Origin: Paenibacillus pabuli NBRC 13638
Lineage (GTDB): Bacteria > Bacillota > Bacilli > Paenibacillales > Paenibacillaceae
Reading direction: 5' to 3'
DNA: 64,000 nucleotides
Assembly (NCBI RefSeq): GCF_001514495.1
Contig: NZ_BCNM01000001.1
Location: forward strand, 248,001 to 312,000
Within the stretch, counting starts at the first letter, position 1. Every line of letters begins with the position of its first letter. The position numbers and the translations under genes are program-made. The notes beneath the pieces are model-generated. The model was not told where the DNA came from. It did not search any database and was given only the letters and a program-made list of their open reading frames with translations. This document shows positions 18,343 through 26,005 of the stretch, piece after piece.

Positions 18343-19440
18343 ATGAGTAAAACGTATCGTGTAGGGATTATTGGCTGTGGCGGGATTGCAAACGGCAAGC
18401 ATCTGCCAAGTCTGAGCAAGCTTAATAATGTAGAACTGGTTGCTTTTTGTGATATCGTTCAGGAACGTGCAGAAGAAGCCAAAGAAAAGTATGGCACTTC
18501 CGAAGCACAGGTATACACGGATTATCAAGAATTACTTCAGGATGAAACGATTGATATTGTTCATGTACTGACACCGAATATCTCCCATGCAGAGATTTCT
18601 ATTGCCGCGCTGGAATCCGGAAAACACGTCATGTGTGAGAAACCGATGGCGAAGTCATCCGCCGAAGCTCAAAAAATGCTTGAAGCAGCCGAGCGGACGG
18701 GTAAAAAGCTGACCATCGGATACAATAACCGCTTCAGAGAAGACAGCTTGTACCTGAAGCAGCTATGTGAAGCTGGCGAACTGGGTTCGATTTACTTTGC
18801 CAAAGCACATGCGATCAGAAGAAGAGCTGTACCTACATGGGGTGTTTTTCTTGATGAGGAAAAACAAGGCGGCGGACCGTTAATTGACATCGGTACACAC
18901 GCACTTGACCTGACGCTGTGGATGATGGATAACTATCAACCGAAGGTTGTTCTCGGCACAACCTATCATGAGCTTTCACAACGGGAAAATGCAGCGAACG
19001 CATGGGGCCCGTGGGACCCCGAAAAATTCTCGGTCGAGGATTCCGCTTTTGGCATGATCGTAATGGAAAATGGTGCGACGATCATGCTGGAATCCAGCTG
19101 GGCACTGAATTCACTGGATGTGGATGAAGCGAAATGCAGCTTGAGCGGAAGCGAAGCGGGCGCAGATATGAAGAACGGCCTGCGCATCAATGGCGAGAAA
19201 TTCAGTCGTCTGTACACTAACGAAATTGAACTGAGTGCAGGCGGGGTCGCTTTCTACGATGGAAAGAGCGAGAGCGCACCTGATGTAGAGATGAGAAAAT
19301 GGATTGAAGCGATCGATAAGGATCTGGAACCTGTCGTAACGCCTAAACAGGCTTTGGTTGTTTCGCAAATCCTGGAAGCACTTTATGAATCCGCTCGTAC
19401 AGGTAAAGCTGTATATATGAACGAATCCAATCAAGCCTAG
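18343..19440 (+). CDS. Gfo/Idh/MocA-family NAD(P)-dependent oxidoreductase
   Basis: Second sugar/cyclitol dehydrogenase of the operon, 365 residues, with an intact dinucleotide loop (VGIIGCGGIANGKHLPSL). IDIVHVLTPNISHAEISIAALESGKHVMCEKPMAKS carries the EKP motif, and GGGPLIDIGTHALDLTLWMM carries the catalytic-region His. ATG at 18343 is nine bases after GAGGG (18329-18333); an ATG six bases upstream is too close to it. Pairs of this family next to an AraC gene are often used for stepwise oxidation and epimerisation of imported sugars (family knowledge). It is followed by a terminator. Confidence 0.9.
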   Translation: MSKTYRVGIIGCGGIANGKHLPSLSKLNNVELVAFCDIVQERAEEAKEKYGTSEAQVYTDYQELLQDETIDIVHVLTPNISHAEISIAALESGKHVMCEKPMAKSSAEAQKMLEAAERTGKKLTIGYNNRFREDSLYLKQLCEAGELGSIYFAKAHAIRRRAVPTWGVFLDEEKQGGGPLIDIGTHALDLTLWMMDNYQPKVVLGTTYHELSQRENAANAWGPWDPEKFSVEDSAFGMIVMENGATIMLESSWALNSLDVDEAKCSLSGSEAGADMKNGLRINGEKFSRLYTNEIELSAGGVAFYDGKSESAPDVEMRKWIEAIDKDLEPVVTPKQALVVSQILEALYESARTGKAVYMNESNQA

Positions 19441-19452
19441 TATGAATTTCAG

Positions 19453-19488
19453 AAACCTTTATCCTCATCAGGAGGGTAAAGGTTTTTT
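19453..19488 (+). terminator. Terminator after the Gfo/Idh operon
   Basis: AAACCTTTA (19453-19461) pairs with TAAAGGTTT (19477-19485), with an inner TCCT/AGGA pair and a following T-run. Confidence 0.85.
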
Positions 19489-19579
19489 GGTGTTATACAC
19501 CCTATCGATTCGTCTATACCATTCCCTCCTCCTGAACGTATGATGAAAAAACATATATGTGCAGAAAAGAGGGTATGTC

Positions 19580-20293
19580 ATGACTGCAAATAAATCGGGA
19601 AACGGTGTTTCCATCATTGTATGTACGAATCGGCCACAATTCTTTGACAACATTCTGCAAAATTACAATCGACAGCGCTACAAAGGAAAAGAACTTATCA
19701 TCATTTTGAATCATGACAGCATGAATCTGCAATTATATAGGAACCGCGTTCGAAAACATGCTAATGTTACCGTTTATCAAGTTCCAGAAAGCATATCGTT
19801 AGGACAAAGCCTGAATGCCGGGATCACCCGAGCCCGACTTTCATTGATCGCCAAATTTGACGATGATGATTACTACTCCCCTTTTTATTTGAAGGAACAA
19901 GTGAAAGAACTCAAGCGGACCCAAAGTGATATCGTTGGTAAACACTCGTGTCTGGTCTACTTGGGTGCTTCCAAAACGTTGTTGGTCAGATCCCCCAGTG
20001 AAAAGAATAAATATGTGGAATTTGTACAAGGCGGTACGCTTCTGTTCAAAAAAGAGGTACTAAAGAAGGTTTGGTTCACGGACCGTTCCATTGGAGAAGA
20101 TGTAACCTTTCTGAGGCAGTGCAGAAAAAGAGGATTCAAAACCTATGCTACATCACCATATAACTATGTGTATCACCGGAGACAAAATAAAAAAAGCCAT
20201 ACCTGGAGGGCAGATGATCACTTCTACCTCGAAGGCAGCAAACGGTTAGCGATTACGAAAGATTTCAGATCGTTTGCAGATAAAGAGATCTAG
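19580..20293 (+). CDS. Glycosyltransferase family 2 (GT-A fold)
   Basis: Transfers a sugar from a nucleotide donor, 237 residues. It opens with GVSIIVCTNRPQFFDNILQNYNRQ, the usual GT2 start. SLGQSLNAGITRARLSLIAKFDDDDYY holds the donor/metal DxD motif, and GGTLLFKKEVLKKVWFTDRSIGEDVTFLRQC resembles the acceptor-side ED motif. No membrane segment is seen, so it is soluble or peripheral. ATG at 19580 follows AAAGAGGG. It stands alone between two terminators. The acceptor, perhaps a cell-wall or capsule component or a spore glycan, is unknown. Confidence 0.85.
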   Translation: MTANKSGNGVSIIVCTNRPQFFDNILQNYNRQRYKGKELIIILNHDSMNLQLYRNRVRKHANVTVYQVPESISLGQSLNAGITRARLSLIAKFDDDDYYSPFYLKEQVKELKRTQSDIVGKHSCLVYLGASKTLLVRSPSEKNKYVEFVQGGTLLFKKEVLKKVWFTDRSIGEDVTFLRQCRKRGFKTYATSPYNYVYHRRQNKKSHTWRADDHFYLEGSKRLAITKDFRSFADKEI

Positions 20294-20350
20294 AGAAGAG
20301 AGATTCAATGGAATGAAAAAAGTAATATTAACGACGAAAAGTCAATCAAA

Positions 20351-20386
20351 AGAAGTATCTGTCTTATGCAGATGCGTCTTTTTTTT
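20351..20386 (+). terminator. Terminator after the GT2 gene
   Basis: AAGTATCTG and CAGATGCGT form a stem with a G-U pair and a seven-base loop, followed by eight T. Confidence 0.75.
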
Positions 20387-20439
20387 GCTTGGAAATCCGG
20401 CCAGGCTATCAACGATTTGTACATTTACGAAAAAAACTA

Positions 20440-20468
20440 TTGCATATCTGTTTAGTCGGAATTATATT
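20440..20468 (+). promoter_or_regulatory. Sigma-A promoter of the peptide operon
   Basis: TTGCAT (20440-20445), a 17-base spacer and TATATT (20463-20468). Transcription would begin at about 20475, inside the palindrome described next. Confidence 0.7.
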
Positions 20469-20472
20469 AATG

Positions 20473-20494
20473 GTATAAGGTCTAGACCATATAC
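20473..20494. promoter_or_regulatory. Operator palindrome, probably for the GntR/FCD regulator
   Basis: A 22-bp palindrome with a single symmetric mismatch is centred on GGTCTAGACC (20479-20488). FCD-type GntR regulators bind GGTC-n-GACC-like sites. It overlaps the predicted transcription start and lies 16 bases before the regulator's ATG, which suggests autorepression. Confidence 0.6.
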
Positions 20495-20510
20495 AGATCG
20501 GAGTGCTTAT

Positions 20511-21260
20511 ATGTCCAGTACGTTTCCATTTCGTTTTGAGAAAGTATCTACCAAAAAGGTCAGTGAATTTATAAGGGAACAACTTGAAGAAGCCATCATT
20601 CTTAAGGAATTAATGAGTGAAGAACAACTTCCTTCCGAACGAGATCTTGCCGAGATATTTAATGCCAGTCGAATTACGGTTCGCGAGGCGTTATCTGTGC
20701 TGGAGGAAAAAGGCTTGATCGAGAAACGCGTGGGGGCCAAAGGCGGCACTTTTGTGTTGCCTCTGACAACGAATTCTCATAAACGGACAAGAGAAGAAAT
20801 TATGCGAGATTGGGATCAGATGCTCAAAGTATTTGAATACCGGACCATTATTGAGCCGGAGGGAGCTTTTTTGGCTGCTGAGCGGATCACCGCAGGCGAG
20901 CTGGAGCTGCTTGAAGCTTATGTGGAGCAAAGTATTGAGCCTCACTGTACGAGGGAAAGGTTTCGGGCCCTGGATGTGAAATTTCATCTGACCATTGCCA
21001 AGGCGTCCGGTAATCCTTACTGTGAGGCCGCTGTTAGACAAATTCGGACAAAAATTAATCCGGCATTGGACTTGATGCCCTATGATGACCGAATTCGCTC
21101 CGTCAATCATGGGATACATATGGAGATTCTGGAAGCATTGAGAGCACATGACAGCATCAAGTCCCGGGAGACGATGAAAAGACATATCGAATTCTCGGCT
21201 GACGCCATCTATGCCAGGCTCGTTTCAGAATCCGATGAAAAAGAAGGGAATGAGAGCTAA
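20511..21260 (+). CDS. GntR-family regulator, FadR/FCD subfamily
   Basis: Regulator of 249 residues. The N-terminal winged helix contains LPSERDLAEIFNASRITVREALSVLEEKGLIEKRVGAKGGTFV. The C-terminal all-helical FCD effector domain has ALDVKFHLTIAKASGNPY and a metal/ligand histidine in NHGIHMEILEALRAHD. ATG at 20511 follows GGAGTG (20500-20505). The stop overlaps the next gene's ATG by one base, so it heads the amidohydrolase/peptide operon and probably responds to its substrate. Confidence 0.92.
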   Translation: MSSTFPFRFEKVSTKKVSEFIREQLEEAIILKELMSEEQLPSERDLAEIFNASRITVREALSVLEEKGLIEKRVGAKGGTFVLPLTTNSHKRTREEIMRDWDQMLKVFEYRTIIEPEGAFLAAERITAGELELLEAYVEQSIEPHCTRERFRALDVKFHLTIAKASGNPYCEAAVRQIRTKINPALDLMPYDDRIRSVNHGIHMEILEALRAHDSIKSRETMKRHIEFSADAIYARLVSESDEKEGNES

Positions 21261-22471
21261 TGGACCAATCACAACTATATCAGCGCGCACAAGCGCTTCA
21301 GCCCCAACTTATTGCCTGGCGGAGAGATTTCCATCGCCATCCGGAAATAGGGTATGAAGAATTTCGAACGTCAGAGATTGTAGCCAAACATTTGGAAAGT
21401 CTGGGTCTTGAAGTAACACGTAATGTCGGGAAAACCGGAGTCGTGGGAGTGCTGCGGGGAGAAACGGAAGGGCCTACGTTCGCACTTCGGGCAGATATGG
21501 ATGCATTACCAATTCAGGATCAAAAGGTTGCTGACTACAGCTCCCAGGTAGAAGGCAAAGCCCATCTGTGTGGACATGACGCGCATACAACCATTCTGAT
21601 GGGTGCGGCTGAGCTGCTAACAAGCCTCGGCAGACCGAAATCGGGCAACATCAAGTTTGTGTTCCAGCCTGCCGAAGAAGGATTGGCAGGTGCACGTGCC
21701 ATGATTCAGGATGGGGTACTGGAGAATCCGAAAGTCGACGCGATCGCAGGGTTACATATGACTCCTGGGCAAGATACGGGTACTGTCGGGGTAAGCAAAG
21801 GCGTGGCGTTTGCCTCGGCAGACCGTCTGGTGATTCGGATACTTGGCAAAGGTGGACATGCTGCCCGTCCGCATGAAGGTATCGATGCCATTGCCGTATC
21901 TGCTCAGGTCATCACCGCACTTCAGAACCTGGCTAGTCGTATGGTAGACCCGCTTGAGCCGGTTGTGGTAACGATCGGTAAAATCACCGGTGGCTACATG
22001 GGGACAGCGATTGCTCCAGAGGTCGAGATGATTGGTACAGTTCGGACGCTTTCTCCGTCCATTCGTGAACGCATGCCAGCCTTGATTGAACAGGTCGTTA
22101 GTGGGGTATGCAGTTCGTTCGGCGCCGGTTACGAAGTCATCTATGGCGATGGCTACCCGGTTGTAGTTAACGATCTGGGCATGGTGGACCTGCTTGCGGA
22201 GACCGTTGATAGTCTTGAATGGGCGAAGGGGTGGAGCAGCATTCAGCCTTCCACGGGCGGCGAGGATTTTGCGTTCTACTGTGAACAGATTCCAGGTGTT
22301 TTCTTTCGATTGGGTTCAGGGAATGAGGAAGAGCGAACCCGTTACCCGCTTCACCATCCAATGTTCGATCTCGATGAGACGGTAATGCCTTATGGTGTGG
22401 GTATGCTGTCCGCCGTAGCGCTTGAATTTTTGGCAAGAAACACAACTTCTAAGGGGGAGCATGGACAATGA
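21260..22471 (+). CDS. M20-family amidohydrolase (N-acyl amino acid or peptide deacylase)
   Basis: Metal-dependent hydrolase of 403 residues in the M20D/HipO-IAA-hydrolase group. It has WRRDFHRHPEIGYEEFRTSE at the N-terminus, LRADMDALPIQD, the metal-binding AHLCGHDAHTTILMGAA, and FQPAEEGLAGARAMIQDG with the catalytic Glu pair. The dimerisation domain is around GKGGHAARPHEGIDAIAVSAQVI and the late ligand is in STGGEDFAFY. The protein is cytosolic. It overlaps both neighbours by one and four bases, so expression is translationally coupled. The family removes acyl groups from amino acids or splits dipeptides; the substrate is probably what the following transporter imports. Confidence 0.92.
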   Translation: MDQSQLYQRAQALQPQLIAWRRDFHRHPEIGYEEFRTSEIVAKHLESLGLEVTRNVGKTGVVGVLRGETEGPTFALRADMDALPIQDQKVADYSSQVEGKAHLCGHDAHTTILMGAAELLTSLGRPKSGNIKFVFQPAEEGLAGARAMIQDGVLENPKVDAIAGLHMTPGQDTGTVGVSKGVAFASADRLVIRILGKGGHAARPHEGIDAIAVSAQVITALQNLASRMVDPLEPVVVTIGKITGGYMGTAIAPEVEMIGTVRTLSPSIRERMPALIEQVVSGVCSSFGAGYEVIYGDGYPVVVNDLGMVDLLAETVDSLEWAKGWSSIQPSTGGEDFAFYCEQIPGVFFRLGSGNEEERTRYPLHHPMFDLDETVMPYGVGMLSAVALEFLARNTTSKGEHGQ

Positions 22472-24033
22472 GAAAAAGACAATGGACAAGCATGTGGATC
22501 ACATTATTGGCTGTAGTACTGGTGCTTAGCGCTTGCGGTGGAAAGAGCACTGGTACAGATAGCAATTCGGCATCAAGTGAATCAGGAAGCGGAACCTCTG
22601 CCAGCACTACGCTTACCATCGCAGCTGCTACAGATATTGAGAGCTTTGATCCCCATAACAACAATAATACGTCCAGTGAAGCAGTACTGGTCAACGTATT
22701 TGATTACCTGATCAAAAATGACAGTGAACAGAAGAAAGTTCCAGGACTCGCGACTTCATGGGAACAGGTGAATGACACAACTTGGCGCTTCAAGCTGCGT
22801 GAAGGGGTGACTTTCCATAATGGAGATCCATTCACCTCGGCGGATGTGAAATATACGCTTGAGCGTGTAGCCAAAGACAGCACTCTGAAACAAAACAGCT
22901 ACTTCAAAAACATCGTTGAAGTCAAACCGGTCGATGAATATACGGTAGATATTATTACAGACGGGCCAGATCCGCTGCTGCTTAATCGCCTGTCCAAAAT
23001 GGGAGCAGGCATCTTGCCGGCAAAATATATTGAGGACAAAGGTTTTGATCAATTCCTGAAACAACCTGTTGGCACGGGTCCATACCAATTTAGCAAATGG
23101 ACAAAGGATGATCGTGTTGAACTTGTGAAAAATGAAAATTACTTCGATGGTGAACCGAAATGGAATGAGGTTGTATTCCGTGTCATCCCGGAAGCTTCCA
23201 CACGAGTATCCGAACTGCTGGCAGGTGGAGTTGATATCGCTGCATCCATACCATCCACAGACATTGCTCGTATTGAAGGCGAAGCGGACAAGAAGATCGT
23301 CAAAGCGCCGATCCAACGTGTACTTCAGTTGATTTTCCGTCAAACAGAAGGCAGCGTCACAGCTGATCCGAAAGTTCGTGAGGCTATTGATCTGGCGATT
23401 GACAAGCAGGGCATTGTAGACAGCATTGCCGGAGGTGCAGGTATCGTTACCCGTACATCCGTGACACCAGGCAACTTTGGGGCAGATCCTTCATTGTACA
23501 AAACATCGCTGTATGATCAAGAGAAGGCGAAGCAGCTGTTGCAGGAAGCAGGGTATGCGGAAGGTGAAGCGGAGATGACCATCTCGGTATCCTCCCAGTA
23601 CAAAGAGCCTGCCGAAGTCGTGGCAGCGATGCTGGAGCAAGTGGGCTTCAAAATTAATCTGGACGTGCTTGAGCCAAGTGCTTTCAGTGAGCGTTACAGT
23701 TCCAAATCATTCAAGGAAATTTTCATGATCGGCATTGGTAACTCCCTCTTTGATGCTTCCAATAACTACAATCGTTACATGTTGGAAGAGGCCAAAGGAG
23801 AGTCGGATTATAACAATCCGGAAGTGGAGAAATTGCTCCAGTCTGCGCTGGTTAACATGGACCCGGCTTCCAGGGAGAAGGAATACCAGCAAGTTCAGCA
23901 AATTCTTGCTGAAGATCGCCCGGCTGTGTATTTGTACCAGATGGAAGGGGTTTATGGAACAGATAGTCGTGTGAACTTCCAGCCGCGTAGTGACGAGATG
24001 TTCTATGCTGACGAGATCACATCTGCACAGTAA
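22468..24033 (+). CDS. Peptide-type ABC transporter substrate-binding lipoprotein (SBP family 5)
   Basis: Membrane-anchored receptor of a Dpp/Opp-like importer, 521 residues. The signal sequence WITLLAVVLVLSACGGKS has a lipobox with lipid Cys at about 25. The family-5 signature is around TWRFKLREGVTFHNGDPFTSADVKYTLERV. Its ATG overlaps the amidohydrolase stop (ATGA). A leaky hairpin separates it from the permease genes, which would raise its level above theirs. The ligand is inferred to be a peptide or acylated amino acid. Confidence 0.93.
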   Translation: MRKRQWTSMWITLLAVVLVLSACGGKSTGTDSNSASSESGSGTSASTTLTIAAATDIESFDPHNNNNTSSEAVLVNVFDYLIKNDSEQKKVPGLATSWEQVNDTTWRFKLREGVTFHNGDPFTSADVKYTLERVAKDSTLKQNSYFKNIVEVKPVDEYTVDIITDGPDPLLLNRLSKMGAGILPAKYIEDKGFDQFLKQPVGTGPYQFSKWTKDDRVELVKNENYFDGEPKWNEVVFRVIPEASTRVSELLAGGVDIAASIPSTDIARIEGEADKKIVKAPIQRVLQLIFRQTEGSVTADPKVREAIDLAIDKQGIVDSIAGGAGIVTRTSVTPGNFGADPSLYKTSLYDQEKAKQLLQEAGYAEGEAEMTISVSSQYKEPAEVVAAMLEQVGFKINLDVLEPSAFSERYSSKSFKEIFMIGIGNSLFDASNNYNRYMLEEAKGESDYNNPEVEKLLQSALVNMDPASREKEYQQVQQILAEDRPAVYLYQMEGVYGTDSRVNFQPRSDEMFYADEITSAQ

Positions 24034-24072
24034 CATCAGATAGAACAACCTGTTATGACAAAGGTAAGCCGT

Positions 24073-24112
24073 GAACGGCAGGGACTGTACCACGTTCCTG
24101 TCGTTCTTTTTT
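24073..24112 (+). terminator. Intra-operon terminator/attenuator between binding protein and permeases
   Basis: GAACGGCAGGGAC (24073-24085) pairs with GTTCCTGTCGTTC (24094-24106), with G-U pairs, and is followed by six T. The next gene's ribosome site AAAGGAGGTGG begins two bases later. Partial read-through would give more binding protein than permease. Confidence 0.7.
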
Positions 24113-24131
24113 AAAAGGAGGTGGACAGAGA

Positions 24132-25049
24132 ATGGGCAAATATGTACTTAAGTCACTACTGCAGGTTATACCGGTTCTGTTCATTGTTTCATTAATCGTG
24201 TTCATACTGGTCCGCGTCACGGGTGATCCGGTTGCTCTAATGCTGCCTGAAACAGCTACTGCAGAAGACCGCGCTGTATTAACGCAGGCACTCGGACTGG
24301 ACCAGCCATTATACACACAGTATATGAAGTTCCTGGGCAGCGCATTGCAGGGAGACTTTGGTCAATCCTTCCGTTACGGAGAACCAGCTTTACAGCTTGT
24401 ACTGGAACGATTGCCGGCCAGCTTTGAACTGGCTGTCGCTGCGATGTTTTTTGCCATTGTTATGGCTGTACCGCTTGGAGTTGCCTCAGCAGTCAAACGA
24501 AATACATTTACCGATCTGATCATCTCCGGGATATCGGTCATTGGTAAAGCCATGCCGAACTTTTGGATGGGCATTATGCTCATTTTGTTATTCTCCGTCA
24601 TGTGGGGAGTTCTGCCCGTATCGGGCCGCGGAGGTGTATCACATCTGATATTGCCAGCTTTTACGCTTGGCGTTGGTTTGGCTGCACAGATGACTCGTCT
24701 GATTCGTTCCAGCATGCTGGAAATTCTGAGTCAGGATTACATCCGTACTGCACGGAGCAAGGGGCTTGGCCGGATGGTCGTAATTGGCAGACATGCGTTT
24801 CGCAACGGCTTGATCCCGGTCGTGACGATTATGAGTCTGCAGTTTACAAGCCTGATCGGTGGGACATTGATTACGGAGACGGTATTCTCCTGGCCCGGGC
24901 TGGGTCAGCTGCTGGTTGTTGCCGTCAACACCCATGACATGGCGATTGTACAGGCGGCTGTTTTTGTTATTGCGTTTATCGTCGTTGTAACCAATATTTT
25001 GACGGACGTGGCCTACCGGCTGCTAGATCCACGCATTAAATACGATTAG
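24132..25049 (+). CDS. Peptide ABC transporter permease, DppB/OppB type
   Basis: Membrane subunit, 305 residues. N-terminal helix LLQVIPVLFIVSLIVFILVRVTGDPV, the extracellular ALGLDQPLYTQYMKFLGSALQGDFGQSFRYGEP typical of DppB, and five more helices. The EAA loop is YIRTARSKGLGRMVVIGRHAFRNGLIPV. It has an excellent ribosome site and runs 15 bases into the DppC-type gene. No ATP-binding subunits follow in this operon. Confidence 0.93.
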   Translation: MGKYVLKSLLQVIPVLFIVSLIVFILVRVTGDPVALMLPETATAEDRAVLTQALGLDQPLYTQYMKFLGSALQGDFGQSFRYGEPALQLVLERLPASFELAVAAMFFAIVMAVPLGVASAVKRNTFTDLIISGISVIGKAMPNFWMGIMLILLFSVMWGVLPVSGRGGVSHLILPAFTLGVGLAAQMTRLIRSSMLEILSQDYIRTARSKGLGRMVVIGRHAFRNGLIPVVTIMSLQFTSLIGGTLITETVFSWPGLGQLLVVAVNTHDMAIVQAAVFVIAFIVVVTNILTDVAYRLLDPRIKYD

Positions 25050-25064
25050 ATGGAGGTGCAATCG

Positions 25065-25994
25065 ATGACAGGCAGCAATGAAATGCCAATGCCGGGTACA
25101 GAACAGGAACATGAGAATGTACGTACACCAACAGGACTTCGCTATATCTGGAAACAACTGATCATCAGCAAGACCGGAATATTTGGCGCTGTGCTCGTTT
25201 TGTTGGTTGTGTTAATTGCCCTATGTGCACCTCTGTTAACGAGTCATGATCCGGGTGCAGTGAATCCCCTCAATCGTCTTAAACCGCCAGCTTGGCTTGA
25301 AGGGGGAACGGCTGAATACTGGCTGGGGACGGATAATCTGGGCAGGGACATGTGGAGCCGAATTGTATATGGTGCGCGGGTTTCTTTAATCGTAGGCATG
25401 GGTGCAGTCATCGTGTCCGGAATCATTGGTGCCATTCTTGGTCTGTTGTCCGGATTTTACGGAAAATGGCTGGATGCGGTTATTATGCGCGTAGGTGATG
25501 CATTCATGGCCATCCCTACCATTCTGTTTATGCTCGTTGTAATGGCTATTGTGGGTCCAGGGATTACGACGCTGATTTTGGTTATCGGTGTGACTAACTG
25601 GGTGCCTTTCACCCGTGTGGTCCGCAGTGAGGTGTTGAGTATCAAGGAACGGGACTTTGTTCACGCTGCCCGATCCATCGGTGCCAAGAATGGGAGGTTG
25701 ATTCTGAAACATATTCTGCCGAATATTTTATCTTCCTTTATTGTGATCTGTGGGATGAACGTCGGGACCACGATCATTATGGAAGCTTCGCTCAGTTTCC
25801 TGGGTCTTGGCATTAAGCCACCTGACGTTTCCTGGGGAGGCATGCTCAGTGATGGCAGACAATATGTGGCGACAAGCTGGTGGGTGGCAACTTTCCCTGG
25901 ACTAGCAATTACGCTGACGGTTCTGGGTGTCATTTTCCTGGGAGATTGGCTGCGCGATGTGCTTGATCCACGTACGGATACGAACAAGAAATAA
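25065..25994 (+). CDS. Peptide ABC transporter permease, DppC/OppC type
   Basis: Partner permease, 309 residues. It has the OppC N-terminal motif (FGAVLVLLVVLIALCAPLLTSHDPGAVNPLNRLKPP), YWLGTDNLGRDMWSRIVYGARVSL, and the EAA loop FVHAARSIGAKNGRLILKHILPN. It ends WLRDVLDPRTDTNKK. ATG at 25065 is chosen because GGAGGTG lies at 25052-25058; an in-frame ATG at 25050 starts before that site. It pairs with the preceding DppB-type subunit. Confidence 0.93.
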   Translation: MTGSNEMPMPGTEQEHENVRTPTGLRYIWKQLIISKTGIFGAVLVLLVVLIALCAPLLTSHDPGAVNPLNRLKPPAWLEGGTAEYWLGTDNLGRDMWSRIVYGARVSLIVGMGAVIVSGIIGAILGLLSGFYGKWLDAVIMRVGDAFMAIPTILFMLVVMAIVGPGITTLILVIGVTNWVPFTRVVRSEVLSIKERDFVHAARSIGAKNGRLILKHILPNILSSFIVICGMNVGTTIIMEASLSFLGLGIKPPDVSWGGMLSDGRQYVATSWWVATFPGLAITLTVLGVIFLGDWLRDVLDPRTDTNKK

Positions 25995-26005
25995 GAGGAA
26001 CGGAG

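Noticed and set aside
20274..20510. In-frame extension upstream of the GntR gene
   Set aside because: It covers the terminator of the preceding gene, the promoter and the operator; ATG at 20511 has a ribosome site and begins the family-like N-terminus.
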